A stretch of DNA of 64,000 nucleotides, from positions 1 through 64,000 of the forward strand of contig CM057150.1 in NCBI GenBank assembly GCA_029964075.1. The letters are read 5' to 3'. This stretch comes from Patiria pectinifera (taxonomy: Eukaryota > Echinodermata > Asteroidea > Valvatida > Asterinidae). Under the pieces are notes generated by a model. The model did not search any database, was not told the origin of the DNA, and saw only the letters and a list, made by a program, of their open reading frames with translations. Below, one piece after another: positions 24,201-36,200 of this stretch. The first letter of the stretch is position 1, and every line of letters starts with the position of its first letter. The position numbers were made by a program, and so were the translations under genes.

Positions 24201-27200
24201 GGCTATTTTTAAATTAAAAAGTCCTTGACTGCATACAGTGTACTTTTGTAACATAAGATGCGGTTAGTAGCAAGCAAAAGTGTTGACAAGGCACATGCAT
24301 TTGGAGTAACAGAGTTTCAAAAAATCCCTCAAACCAATTTGTTAACACTGCACATTCATGCCAACAACATTTCATCAATCAATATTATTAGTTATCTTGC
24401 GAGCGCGAGTGGAACACGGAATAATGTAGTGCGTCTGTGTCCCACATACCACGAGGCCGAAGGCCGAGTGGTATATGGGACACAGACGCACTACATTTTC
24501 CGTGTTCCACGAGCGCGAGCGCGATAACGAATTTATCTTCAAGCAAACTTGACGCACAGTAAAGTTGGAACACGCATGCTGTGTAACCTACGCGCAACTT
24601 TTGAATTCACAGTGAATTGTGCAGCACTAATCGCGTCACGTAGGCTTAGAATAGCGCAATACGCAGAGTGCGGTATGGACCGTGGCCGTGCGGTATGGTT
24701 ATATGTAGCACGGCTTGTTGCCATGGATCGACCAATCAGGATCGAGGATTCAAGTGTGCTTGAAGATAATATTAGTTATCCCGCGAGCGCGAGTGGAACA
24801 CGGAATAATGTAGAGCGTCTGTGTCCCTGTATGTGGGACACAGATGCACTACATTTTCTGTGTTCCACGAGCGGGAGCGTGATAACAAATTTATCTTCAA
24901 GCAAACTTGACGCACAATAAAAATGAAACGCACACTGTACACAAACTTCAGCGCTTATCCCATACACGTGCGTCTTTGTACGGAATGGCGCGTGCATCTT
25001 GGAATAGCGTAAAACGCAGAGTGCGGTATGGACCGTGGGCGATATTTTTTTTTACACAACTATCTCGGGTACTTTGTGCGCTTTCCTATGGGGCTTGGTT
25101 TTTATAACCAGGCTTGAGTGGAGGCTACTATTTTTCAACTTGGTACGGATTTCGGACTTTATTTCCCTTTTTTTAAAAATCCTCCAGAGCCTCAGATCAG
25201 GAAAAGAAAAAGGAAATTGCTGCTATACAAGTAGTTTCCGACTGAAAAATAACGTTTTTAAGATTCAACTTTAAATTGTTGAAAAAAAAGAGCAAAATCT
25301 TTGTTGGCAGAGCGAGGAATCGAACTCGAGACCTCCGATCATCAGCCAGCATGCGTAACCACTAGGCAACGGCGGTGCTCGGCAAAACCGTGCAATTCAT
25401 AACTTATATACTTTCACACATGTGGAGAGAGTATACGCGCGTGCGCGTAGGTAAAAGGTTAAAGGATTGTAACCGTGATTCAAGTCGCCTGAAAAATGGG
25501 TACCCCAGATAGTTGTGAAAATAAAATATTGGCGAACCGTGGCCATGCTACATAGTTATATGTAGCACGGCTTGTTGCCATGGATCGACCAATTAGGATC
25601 GAGGATTCAAGTTTGCTTGGTTAGGAAAACATGTTTAAAGCCGGTCTTAAAACTCATAAATTGTCATCTCTACCTCTGGATGACGGAGGAACGTATTTCT
25701 TGGGTTTCTTCTTTGCTGCGTAGTCATCTGATGGTAAGACAAAAAAATGGAATATCAATAAGATTAGAATCGTAGGTGGGCTTGGTTGGTGGCCTCAGGC
25801 TACGTCATAAGATGGAATTTGCGTCAATATCGAATTCTGCCCTTTACCAAAGTAATTATTTTAGTAAACACTGTACACTCAGTATTGTTCCGATCACTAG
25901 GGTGATTAACGTGGGTGATAACTCACAATTACTGGGGACAACACTGAGTATACAGTGTATATCAAATGTTGGTGGAGGGCAAAACCCAATATTGAATTCT
26001 TATCCTAATTACTAGGCCATGGTTTGCAACTACACATGCGCCTATGCAAGGGCGTTGATAGCTTTTCAGAAATTGGGGGGACATATGTACCTTGATCAGA
26101 ACTAATGTGAGAGCCAAGTGTGAAACGCAAAGCCGTTTTGGCGTGGGGTTCGGCTTAAGGGCCCCAGAAAATTTCGGCAAAATCGTTGCGCTGATGCAAT
26201 TGAAGAAGGTCCTGGACCCATCCAGCATAAATGGAGCGAGAACCCGCAGCCAGACATGATGGTTAATGGCTCTTAAGGAGTGAGGTCCGAATGGGATCGA
26301 GGGCCATATCAGCTGGGTTTAAAAATGATTAGCACAATGCAGTTCTGTCTTGTTTTATAACAAAGCACACTTCATTTTCAGGTTTTGTCTCCACTGACTA
26401 CGGCAATCATCATAATCATCATCACTGCATATATGTTGGCACCAAATTATTCGCTTTTTATATATCTTATATCACAAACACTTCTGCTACTTCTTACTGT
26501 TATTGTTTCCTCGGATTTGTACGCGCACTGTAATGATGCTGTGGTTTCTCTAGTTTGTGATGTGAATTGAGAACATAGCTTATGACAATGTCCACCGTTC
26601 CATGTGTCCTCCAGTGTGGTAGGCTTTGTGACAAGGCCACCGATCCCATTACCTCAATTGAGATGTGAGAAAATCAAGAAAAAGGCCCTGTAATGGAGCG
26701 GTCAGAACAAATTTTGAGACGTCCACAAAACTGTCATTTGCAATAAATGTCCTGTCGGACAGTGTGTCTGTGATAAATTTAGGTTGACCTTTTGAAACAC
26801 CAAGAAACTAGACAAGAAATTGAAACAAACCTACAAAAAAAGAAAAACAGAGGTTGACGAATGCCAATCTCAGTCTTTGTCTATGTCTGTTGTCTAGTTC
26901 TGTTGCCCAGCTGCGGCTTCAGCTGCCAAGGAGCTGCAATCGAGTCTGGGGGCAATGCATCATAAAACAAAATGTTAATGGAGCTGTAACATGGATTAAG
27001 CAAAGCACCCAGAATCGAAGCCAATCCTGATTTCGTATGATCACGCATGGCCAGATTTCAAGAGACACACATTAACCATGGAAGATCAGAGCCTGCAAGA
27101 CAAAATCGACTGTCTGATCGATCCTGTGTTATGATCACCCCTATGCGCTTGAGATCAGATATCACTCTCAAATGCCGGTTGAAATTATGTGCGTAGCTAT

Positions 27201-30200
27201 CAGAAAATAAGTGAAGATGACAAACTCTCACGAATGCACTATGCCTTTCTCCATGAGGATCAAACGATCTTCTTTGACCACATCAGAACAGTTATCTTTG
27301 AGGAACATAAGCTAAGGGCTCTTTAGAGCCTCCCCAGAGATGACAGGATAAACCTTCTCTGTGTGTATGGCTTCCCAACATCCAGGGTCAAGTCACCCTA
27401 TTCATGCGAGGGCAAGATTGCCTTCCACTCCCATCCTCGAAGGAGACAGAGCGACCTAGACTGTGACGCGTCTGTGGGGGGAGGGTGGTTCTTATGTCGA
27501 AGCAGCACGGTCCTCCATCGGTGTCAGCATAGCAGATAGCAACTGGTGCACAATGTGGCTGATTGGCTTAGGAATGAATAATCAAACTCGTTCCGTAGGC
27601 ACCGAGGGTCAAGGAGCTAGATCAGGAGGAGGAGTTCTGCTTGCAATCTGCTTTGCGTGGGAAGAGGGGGTAGATCTGTCCCCGAGCACTCCCCCTGTCA
27701 CATCTCTCATCACACAGTATGTCATAAAGCGACCAACCACATCTGCCAGAAATGCCACCGTCACCCTTCTCGGGATGACTTACAGCAAGGAGCTTATTGA
27801 CTCTTACTACAAGCTGGACATGGGGATCAGCTACTAAAATGTGCTTCTCCTCCGTGACCTTTAGATTATGCATGACCTGGAGCGGTGCTCGGTCTCTCCT
27901 GAGGAGATCGTTGAAGGAGAACCAAACATCAGTGAATGACAACCTGATACAGCCGAGCAAACTATTCGGTGTCATGATGGCTTGAATATGGAGCAGGGGA
28001 AGCGCAACCCAGGTCGAAAAAAAATAGAGAAAAAATATATTTATTTCCTATTGAAAATACATTTTAAAAAAATCTATTTTTTTCCATTGTATAATTTTGA
28101 CACCCCCCAAAATAGCGAAAAAATAGAATAGTGAAAAAATATCTTTTTCAAAAATAGAGGTAAAATAGAGGTAAAATAGTATGCTATTTTAAAAAATAGC
28201 ATGGTATTTAAAAATATGCTATATTTAAAAAATACAAAATGGCGTCTGTCCATGCAAACAACTGTTTTATAATACGTGGACATACATGTTAATAGTACGT
28301 ACACATGTCCTTGTGGACAATAAGCATCTTTAGCAGTCCTCAAACATACAGTACATGAAGTGAGCAAGCAATATGACTGCATAAGAATGGAATAATTGAG
28401 GAAATACATGTATGTCTATTAACATGAACAGTAATAATGCTGTGACAACACAGTGTCCAAACAATTAACATACACATACATCATGCACCATCAAGTTATT
28501 AAAACAGTTTGGTTCAACATGCTACGGGTGTGCGTGCTTTTTCAGCAAAATACAGCTTGAAAAGGTACAAGAATGTTACTCATAATTGTCCTGGAAAATC
28601 TACTAACCATGTGGTGGCACTTGTCACTCCATTACAGTGATTTGGATGCATTTTAACCCCAGATATACATGTACTTGCCCCCATTGCACACATCTCTACT
28701 GCAGCTGTGCTTCACAAACGGCTCTCAGAATGCAACTGACAAAATTCAAACTTGCCACACACACACAGGATGTTTATCTGGTATGCAAATTAAGTACTTG
28801 GCCTTCAGATTGTGTTGTACGTACTGAGCATATGTCTACAAAATAGCAAAAAAATAGTCCATCGTTCTCATAAACATGTGTAAGTGTCCAGAAAATAGAC
28901 GAAAAATAGACTGTGGACCACACAAAAATGTCTTAGTCTCCAAAAATAGTCACAAAATAGCGTGCAGTTTTAAAAATAGAAATAAAATAGAGTGGCAACA
29001 TGTACTCATTTTGATGTAATAGAAATAAAATATATTTTGTTCCTATTTTCTAGGAGAAAATAGCTTAAAAATGTATTTTCAATAGGAAAAACATAGGATT
29101 TTGCCAGAGATTTTCTATGAGGGAAGGCTTACACTGACTGCCCAACAAGTCAGTTGTGAACCATGTCAAAGACAAGCTGTCTTAATAATCGGCACTAAGC
29201 GCATGGCTCTGTACGTTGCATGATTAGGGTGGATGGGCGGCTCACAGCGCCGTGTGGTCCTTTATGATGTACCTGCTTTCATCTCAGCCTCCTCATCAGC
29301 CAGTATTTGTGAGACAGTCTCTGCGTCTTTGATGCGCATAAGCTCATCCTGGATATTTGCCTTTTTCTCATGTACAAGAGGTTATAGACGCTGCAGAAAC
29401 ATCAAGTTACAGTGGTGCGTTTCCTCCTCCTATAAAGTTGTTGTTGAGAAAGTCATCAGTGTCAATGTCACTGATGATTGGTTCTTCATCAGCGATTTCC
29501 TTGGGACAGACCGAGCACCGCTCTACTGGTCAAGCATAGTTCAGACGTCTTGCAGGAGAAGCACGCTTGGGTAGCTGAACCCCATGACCAGCTTCTACTA
29601 AGAGTCGACAAGCTCATTGCTGCATGTAAGTCATCCCGCGAAGGGTGACGGTGGCATTGATGAAGGAAGCGGTTGGTCGCTTTATGACGCACTGTGTGAT
29701 GAGAGAAGTGAGAGAGAGTGTGCTTGGGGACAGATCTACCCCCTCTTCCCACGCACAGCAGATATCTGCTGCACCATGAAAAGCGAGAGCCGCTCCCCCT
29801 TTTCTAGCTCTGGGACGAGTTGGATTGAACTGATGACATCTTTGAACTGCTCAGCCACATTGCGCACCAATTGCTTACTACTATGCTGACACCGATAGAG
29901 GACAGATCTGCTTCTACAAGACCTCCGCCCCCTCCCCAGACGTGTCATGGATTAGATCAATCTGGTTCCTCCGAGGGTTGGAGCGGAAGCCGATCTTGCC
30001 CTCAAACTCCCGGGTTAGGATATCTTTTATATAGGATGACTTGACCCTGGATGTTGGGATTAGGGTTAGGGTTACTGTTCTTATATAACCAAAGAAGATG
30101 GTCTGAACCTTATAGAGAGTTACATTGAGCATGCGTGGGAGTTTGTCATCTTCACTTATTTTCTGATAGCTACGCATTATTTCAAACGACATTTGAGGTG

Positions 30201-33200
30201 ATATCTGATTTCAAGCGCATAGGGCTGATCAGCTGCAGGATCGATCAGACAGTTGATTCTGTCTTGCAGGCTCTAATCTTCCGAGGCCACTCTTCTTGAA
30301 AGCTGGCGTGATCGCACGAAATAAGGATTGGCTTTGATTCTTGGTGCTTTCCTGAATCTGTCTTACAGCATTATTAACACTTTGTTTTACGATGTATTGC
30401 CCCCAAACTCGATTGCAGCTTCTTGGCAGCTGAAGCCGCAGCTGGGCAACAGAACTAGACAACAGACATAGACAAAGACTGAAATTGGCATTCATCAACC
30501 TGTTGTTTTTCTTGTCTTTTGTTGGCTGTTCAAGTTTCTTGGTATTTCATAAGGTCAAGCTACATGCATTACGGACAGATATTGTCCGACCGGGCTTTAT
30601 CCGAATTGTCAGTTGCGTGGACATCTCCAAACTTGTCCAGACCGCTCCATTACAGGGCCTTTTTCTTGGGATTGTTCAACCTCTCATTAGAGGTCATAGA
30701 ATCGGTTGCCTTGTCGCAAAGCCTACCACACTGGAGGACACATGGAACGATGTACATTGTCGTAAGATACATGCGTGTTCCCAATTCATCTCAAACCACC
30801 AAAACCACAGCATCATTGCAGTACGCGTACCGTTCCAGGAAACGTATAACAGTAAGAAGTATCGGAAGTGTTTTGTGATATAAAATATATTAAAAAAGAA
30901 TAATTTGGTGCCAACATATATGTAGTGATTATGATGATGATGATGATGATGATTGCCGTAGCATCATTAGGGACACAATCTAAAAAAGGAAGTGTGCTTC
31001 GATAAAACAACTCAGAACGTGGTTGTGCTTAACAAGTTTATACAAAATCCAGCCGATATGGCCCTCGATCCCATTAGGACCTTGCACCTTATGTTGGATG
31101 GGTCCAGGACTTTCTTAAATTGCATCAGCGCAATGGTTTTGCCAAAATAATGTGTTCATTCATGATCCTAGGTGCTCCCGTTCAAAAGTTATGTTTTTAC
31201 TCTATCAAATGGGGGTTATCTTGGATTTCAGGGTCAAAATGATGCCATAGCTTCAAACCGATGTCGGAATCGGAATCCTCATGGTCGACTTACCTGAAAA
31301 AGTGTCTTCATACATGATTGTAGGTGCTCTGGTTCAAAAGTTAATTTTTCAAGATGGCGCTGGCGGCCATCTTGGATTTGGCCCCCTAGCGAAAAATGCC
31401 GGGATTTTTGGGAGGGACCGGGGGGGCTAATTTCTTTATAAATGGTCCATAGAAGTCAAATCCATCGTCAAACCATCCTAGCCAGAGAATGGTCACGGAA
31501 CTTATGTTTTGGACCCAACTAACTGTAGAGAGAACAGATGCTCATCAAACAGCTGTCGAATAAAACAATGAGATGTTCATGCAGGTGTTCAAGTGGTTTT
31601 GCAGTGCACTTCAGCTGGGCTGGAGTCCATAATTAAGATGAAAACATGTGGCCTGAAAAATGAAGGATTTCATAAATCATAAATGAAGAAAGGCTGATAA
31701 GTGGTAAAATGTCAGGGGCGGATCCGGGAAGGATAAAAGAGGGGGATATTATGATGTAGATATACATGAAGCTGGCTGCACTTCCTGTACATGTAGCTGC
31801 TTATATATTTCTATTGTTTATATTTCTATAATTTACACTGATACACTTTTATATAATTTCATACATGTACAGAAGCAACTTTGGAAAGTGTTGGGTTTTT
31901 TTTTTGGGGGGGGGGGGGCAAAAGACAGTTATTCTGTTATCCTTCCTGGGTCCTTTCCTACTAGTTTTATTTTAAAAGCCTTTGACAATGATAACGTAAA
32001 GATGCTGAAACAATAGCAGCTGCTTTCATCACATGATGCATCTGTGAACACTATCATGTTCAGTTCAGGAAGAAAAGGTGAACATTAGAAATTGGTGATC
32101 TCAGGACTCATGCCATTCTCATGAGAAAGAAAAACCAAAAGAAACTTTTGCAAGGACTTCTGACAAATCAATTTTGTGTAAATTTTGTTTTGATTTTTTA
32201 CACATTTTAACAATTATTTCCCCTTCTTCAAATACACCAGTAAGATTTTTTCTTAAATACTGTTCCGAAGGAACAGTATTCTCCAAAATTCTCTAAAATG
32301 TATATGTACAACAAATTATTGACACCTTCCAGGTCATAGAAAAAACACAATTCTTAAGGTTTTTTTTCTCAGATATCATGACAGGGGCCCTGTACACAAG
32401 ACAGTGAGATGTGTAGATGTAGGCTGCTGATTCAGAGGATTGCTGCTTTTCATAAAACAAAAATCTTAAATAAATTGCTGCTATTCAAGTTGCTGACTTA
32501 CATACAGATGTACGTATAATAGTAAATATAAAAAATTTCAAATTAGAATTTAAGCCAAAGGCTTCAGAACTCGCTTTTTGGGGTGAGGATGAAAAAGGTC
32601 CTCATTGTCATTCAATGGTTTAGCACTATGGTCCTCTGCTTGGCTGTTATTTTTTTTACATTTGTCTATTTGTATTCAGATCATGCAGAACTGTATAGAC
32701 TGATCCTCTACAACAGCAGTGTGACACTGGGATACTTTCAGGATCAGTGTGTAATACACTATATGCAATAGTCCTTGTAGTCTGCGATGGTACCGCTACG
32801 TGTTTGGTGAAATTATATTCATGTAATGGCCGGCGATATGCTGTGAAGATATTCTATGGTGGTCTGTGATAGTGTGTGATAGTCTGTGATAATCTTTGAT
32901 AGGGTGTGATACTCCATGATGATCAGTGATGGTCTGTGATAGTCTGTGATAATCTTTGATAGGGTGTGATATTCCATGATGATCAGTGATGGTCTGTGAT
33001 AGTCTGTGATAATCTTTGATAGGGTGTGATATTCCATGATGGTCAGTGATTATCTGTGATAGTCTGTGATAATCTTTGATAGGGTGTGATATTCCATGAT
33101 GATCAGTGATGATCTGTGATAGTCTGTGACAGTGTTTAGGAACAGCCTATGATGACTCAATGCGGTTGTGATGATGTAGATCAGACCTTCAGTCTTGCTC

Positions 33201-36200
33201 GGTGCTTGGTATTTCTTGACGGCTTTGGGCTTCGGTCGAGTGACTGGTGGCTTGGAATCTCCTTCAATAAAAACAAAGTGACTGTTATTTACAAAATGAA
33301 AAATAACCCCCCAAAAACTACAACTTATTTACAAATGCTATGATTTATTTTTTTAAATCAAACAATACAAATTCTGCCAAAAAGCTATCACCATTACAGT
33401 GCCTTACATAAAATACGTTTTAAATGGGAGACAAACCAGTAAGTTAATACTATAATAGAATTCCAACTTTGGAATTTTATTGCATTAAAACATGTTACAT
33501 AATGTATTACATACATGTACACCAATAACTCACACGTACTTGTATTACATGTCATTGTTTGTACCAATAGCTTATAAATTGAACTACTGTTTGTACAGTA
33601 TTCATATGGCCTGGACAGAAATGAAAGTGTTAATTGACACTGCGATCAAGAGCAATAAATACAGGAAATAAAAGTGAAACTTGTTATTTAATATCTCAGT
33701 GCCCAGATCATGAAGATAAACAAAAAAAAACAAAACAAAAAACCCTATTCCTATCACACACATGACACAATGTCAATGTGAGCTATTTTTTTCTGTTTTT
33801 ATTATGTTTAGATTTGAACTGAAAATAAAAGAAGAAACTTTTCAAAATCCCCGACTTTTCTGGATTGATTTTCAATTACACAATGTCAAATGTCTGGACA
33901 AAAAAGCTTTCGGTTAGTTTTTGTTGTTAAGCTTTAAATTGAAAGCAAAATCGGAAGAGCAAGCTCCTCCTCCATGTGTTCAGAAATCCCCCCCTACCCC
34001 ACAGCTCCTGGATTTTTAAACATACTATCAAGACTACATGTATGTCACTCTACATGTAAGTAACAAATTTTTGTTTGTTAGTTTTGTAGCTCAATGAAGT
34101 GAAGTAAAGCACAATAAATCGTGTTATGAGATCATAAGTTTGCAAAATCAGACCTCTATTAGCAAGTGCGTTAGTAGCCTCAGTCCCAGACTCTGCAGAT
34201 GGGGAAGGTTTCTCAGAAATGCTCTCTAGTTTCTCATGGACTGTGTAAAAGCAATAAAATGGTTAATTCTAAGATCTGTTATGGAGACTAGGCTATTGTA
34301 AGTTTAGGCTTGTTAGTTTTAATGCTGTTTTGTCAAGATACATTTGAAGACTAAAGAATCTAAAGCCATTTTCAGGGACTGAAAACCACACAATCGTGAT
34401 CAAAATAGTTCGAGCACATGTAACACTTGATGAAATCAAGCTAATTCCCCCACTACAATTTTTTTTTTCTTCAGGACTAAAATATGAAGTTGATTTTGGT
34501 CATATTGGATTTTCCTTTTTTTTTTTTAATTATATTTAATTCTGTTATTGCTTTTTTTTTGCTAAGAGGTTGGGGGGGGGGTGTGCCAGGAAACTTGGGT
34601 GGGATAAAACAACATTATTAAAGGAATTTTTTTATTTTTTATAAACACCCAATTGTTCTTTATATGAGCTCCATGGACGGACAACAATGGTTTTTTCGTA
34701 CTGGTTCAAGCATATACAAATGAACATGTCTAGAGTGAAATACGCATTACTACTTTTTTTCTGATGTACACAAAGCAACAGTGTCTATTCGTGATCATAG
34801 GGCGTCTCAGCAAAGCGTCAAAATATCTCTCCCAGTACATTGTCTGCCCCAACTCTCTCTTTCCTGCCGATGAGGGCGCCCTATATAGACACTGCCATTA
34901 TGCTGCAAAGCACTGATAAAGCTGATGACACGTGTACATAGTTCATGTTTTGATATTTGCTAAATGATGAGCAGATCCCTTACATGTCAACAAGAGCCTG
35001 AGTGGATTTATCATCCACTTATCAATACTGAACAGTCCTTCTAACACAGTATCAGGTACAGGTGTTTTCCGGACTCTGTCTTAATTGGTTTGTACTTTGA
35101 AGCTTTAATCACTGGGTGGGGATGAAAATAGGTTAATGTACAAAATGTACAATGTTCACCACTTCAGATTCCAAACTGTATTACTGGTATGTTCAAAAAA
35201 ACACATAGTATCATGGGTGGTCGTAAATTTGTTTTATCTCTCGTCTTCCAAAGTACAGACTTATTACATAAAAACAAGTTTGACTTTTTTGTGCACGTTT
35301 TTTTAACCTAGGTTATTCTATCTAGGTTATGCAGAGTTCACTGGTTGTTATGCACTACCCCGGATTTGCGTCATCATGATAATGTACATATTTGTTGTTT
35401 GTTCTGATACAGACATGGAATGTTTTTGTCCCTGTCTTTTCCCTGGGTTTCCCCCAGTATATTTGTCCAGGATTTTCTCCCCCATAAATTGAGTATTTCT
35501 TCATTATCTTCAGAGCTACAGGTTCCTCAAGCCTTGGAGCTGAGGTGCCATGAGTGATGTTAAGAGAACCTTGGTTCCATTACAAAAAATAAATGAAACA
35601 AAAATCCAACGAGTTGCAGCCCCCCCCCCCCAAAAAATAAATTTTAAAAAACATGGCTGAAAATAATATCTAGATTCTTGATCACTAGCAAGACTATTGT
35701 TACACAATGTGTCAAAAATTACCAATCTGTGCTGATAAATGTGTCAATATATAAATGGAATTATGAAATGGGTATATTGGCTGACATGTGGTAGTGGGTG
35801 GGTGGGGCACAGCGTAGCAGGGGAGGCATACATGTATGAGGACAGTGTATCAGAATGGTATTGATCAAAGCACTCTAAATTATAAGGTTACTAAGTATGT
35901 ATGTTCAGCAATGAAAAACAAGATATTTTTTTCAAATGATATTTTAACTTTTTTTTTGGGGGGGGGTAATAAAGGTAATGTGGCAGAAACTTGTTTTTCT
36001 ATCTGAAATAGAAAATATTCTTTGATTTGTAAAAGCTGATGCAGTATATGTACACAGATGGTACACTTATTGTTTTCATTGTGTAGGGCCCACATGGGTG
36101 GGGTGGAGGGGGGTGGGTGGTACATAGTGCAAAGCTGCTTTTTTTGCTCACAAAAAATTAAGAGTTTTCATGGTATCAGTGCAAACCATCCAAAGTTTAC

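Larger units (their letters stand above)
26167..31150. mobile_element. Large inverted-repeat element with decayed coding arms
   Basis: The left arm (about 26167-27945) and right arm (about 29440-31150) are inverted copies with modest divergence. Landmarks pair in mirror order: gcgctgatgcaatt at both outer ends, tggcaccaaattattc, the gccgcagctgggcaacagaac block, gatcgatc..tgtctgat, and tagatctgtcccc. Arms hold remnants of a protein-coding sequence (for example YQKISEDDKLPRMLNVTLYK and KIGFRSNPRRNQIDLIHDTS in the right arm, minus strand) with stops and shifts. The family is unassigned. It lies in a receptor intron. Confidence 0.75.

Noticed and set aside
30056-30076. attagggttagggtta, telomere-like repeat
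   Set aside because: Barely two units; too short to mean an interstitial telomere.
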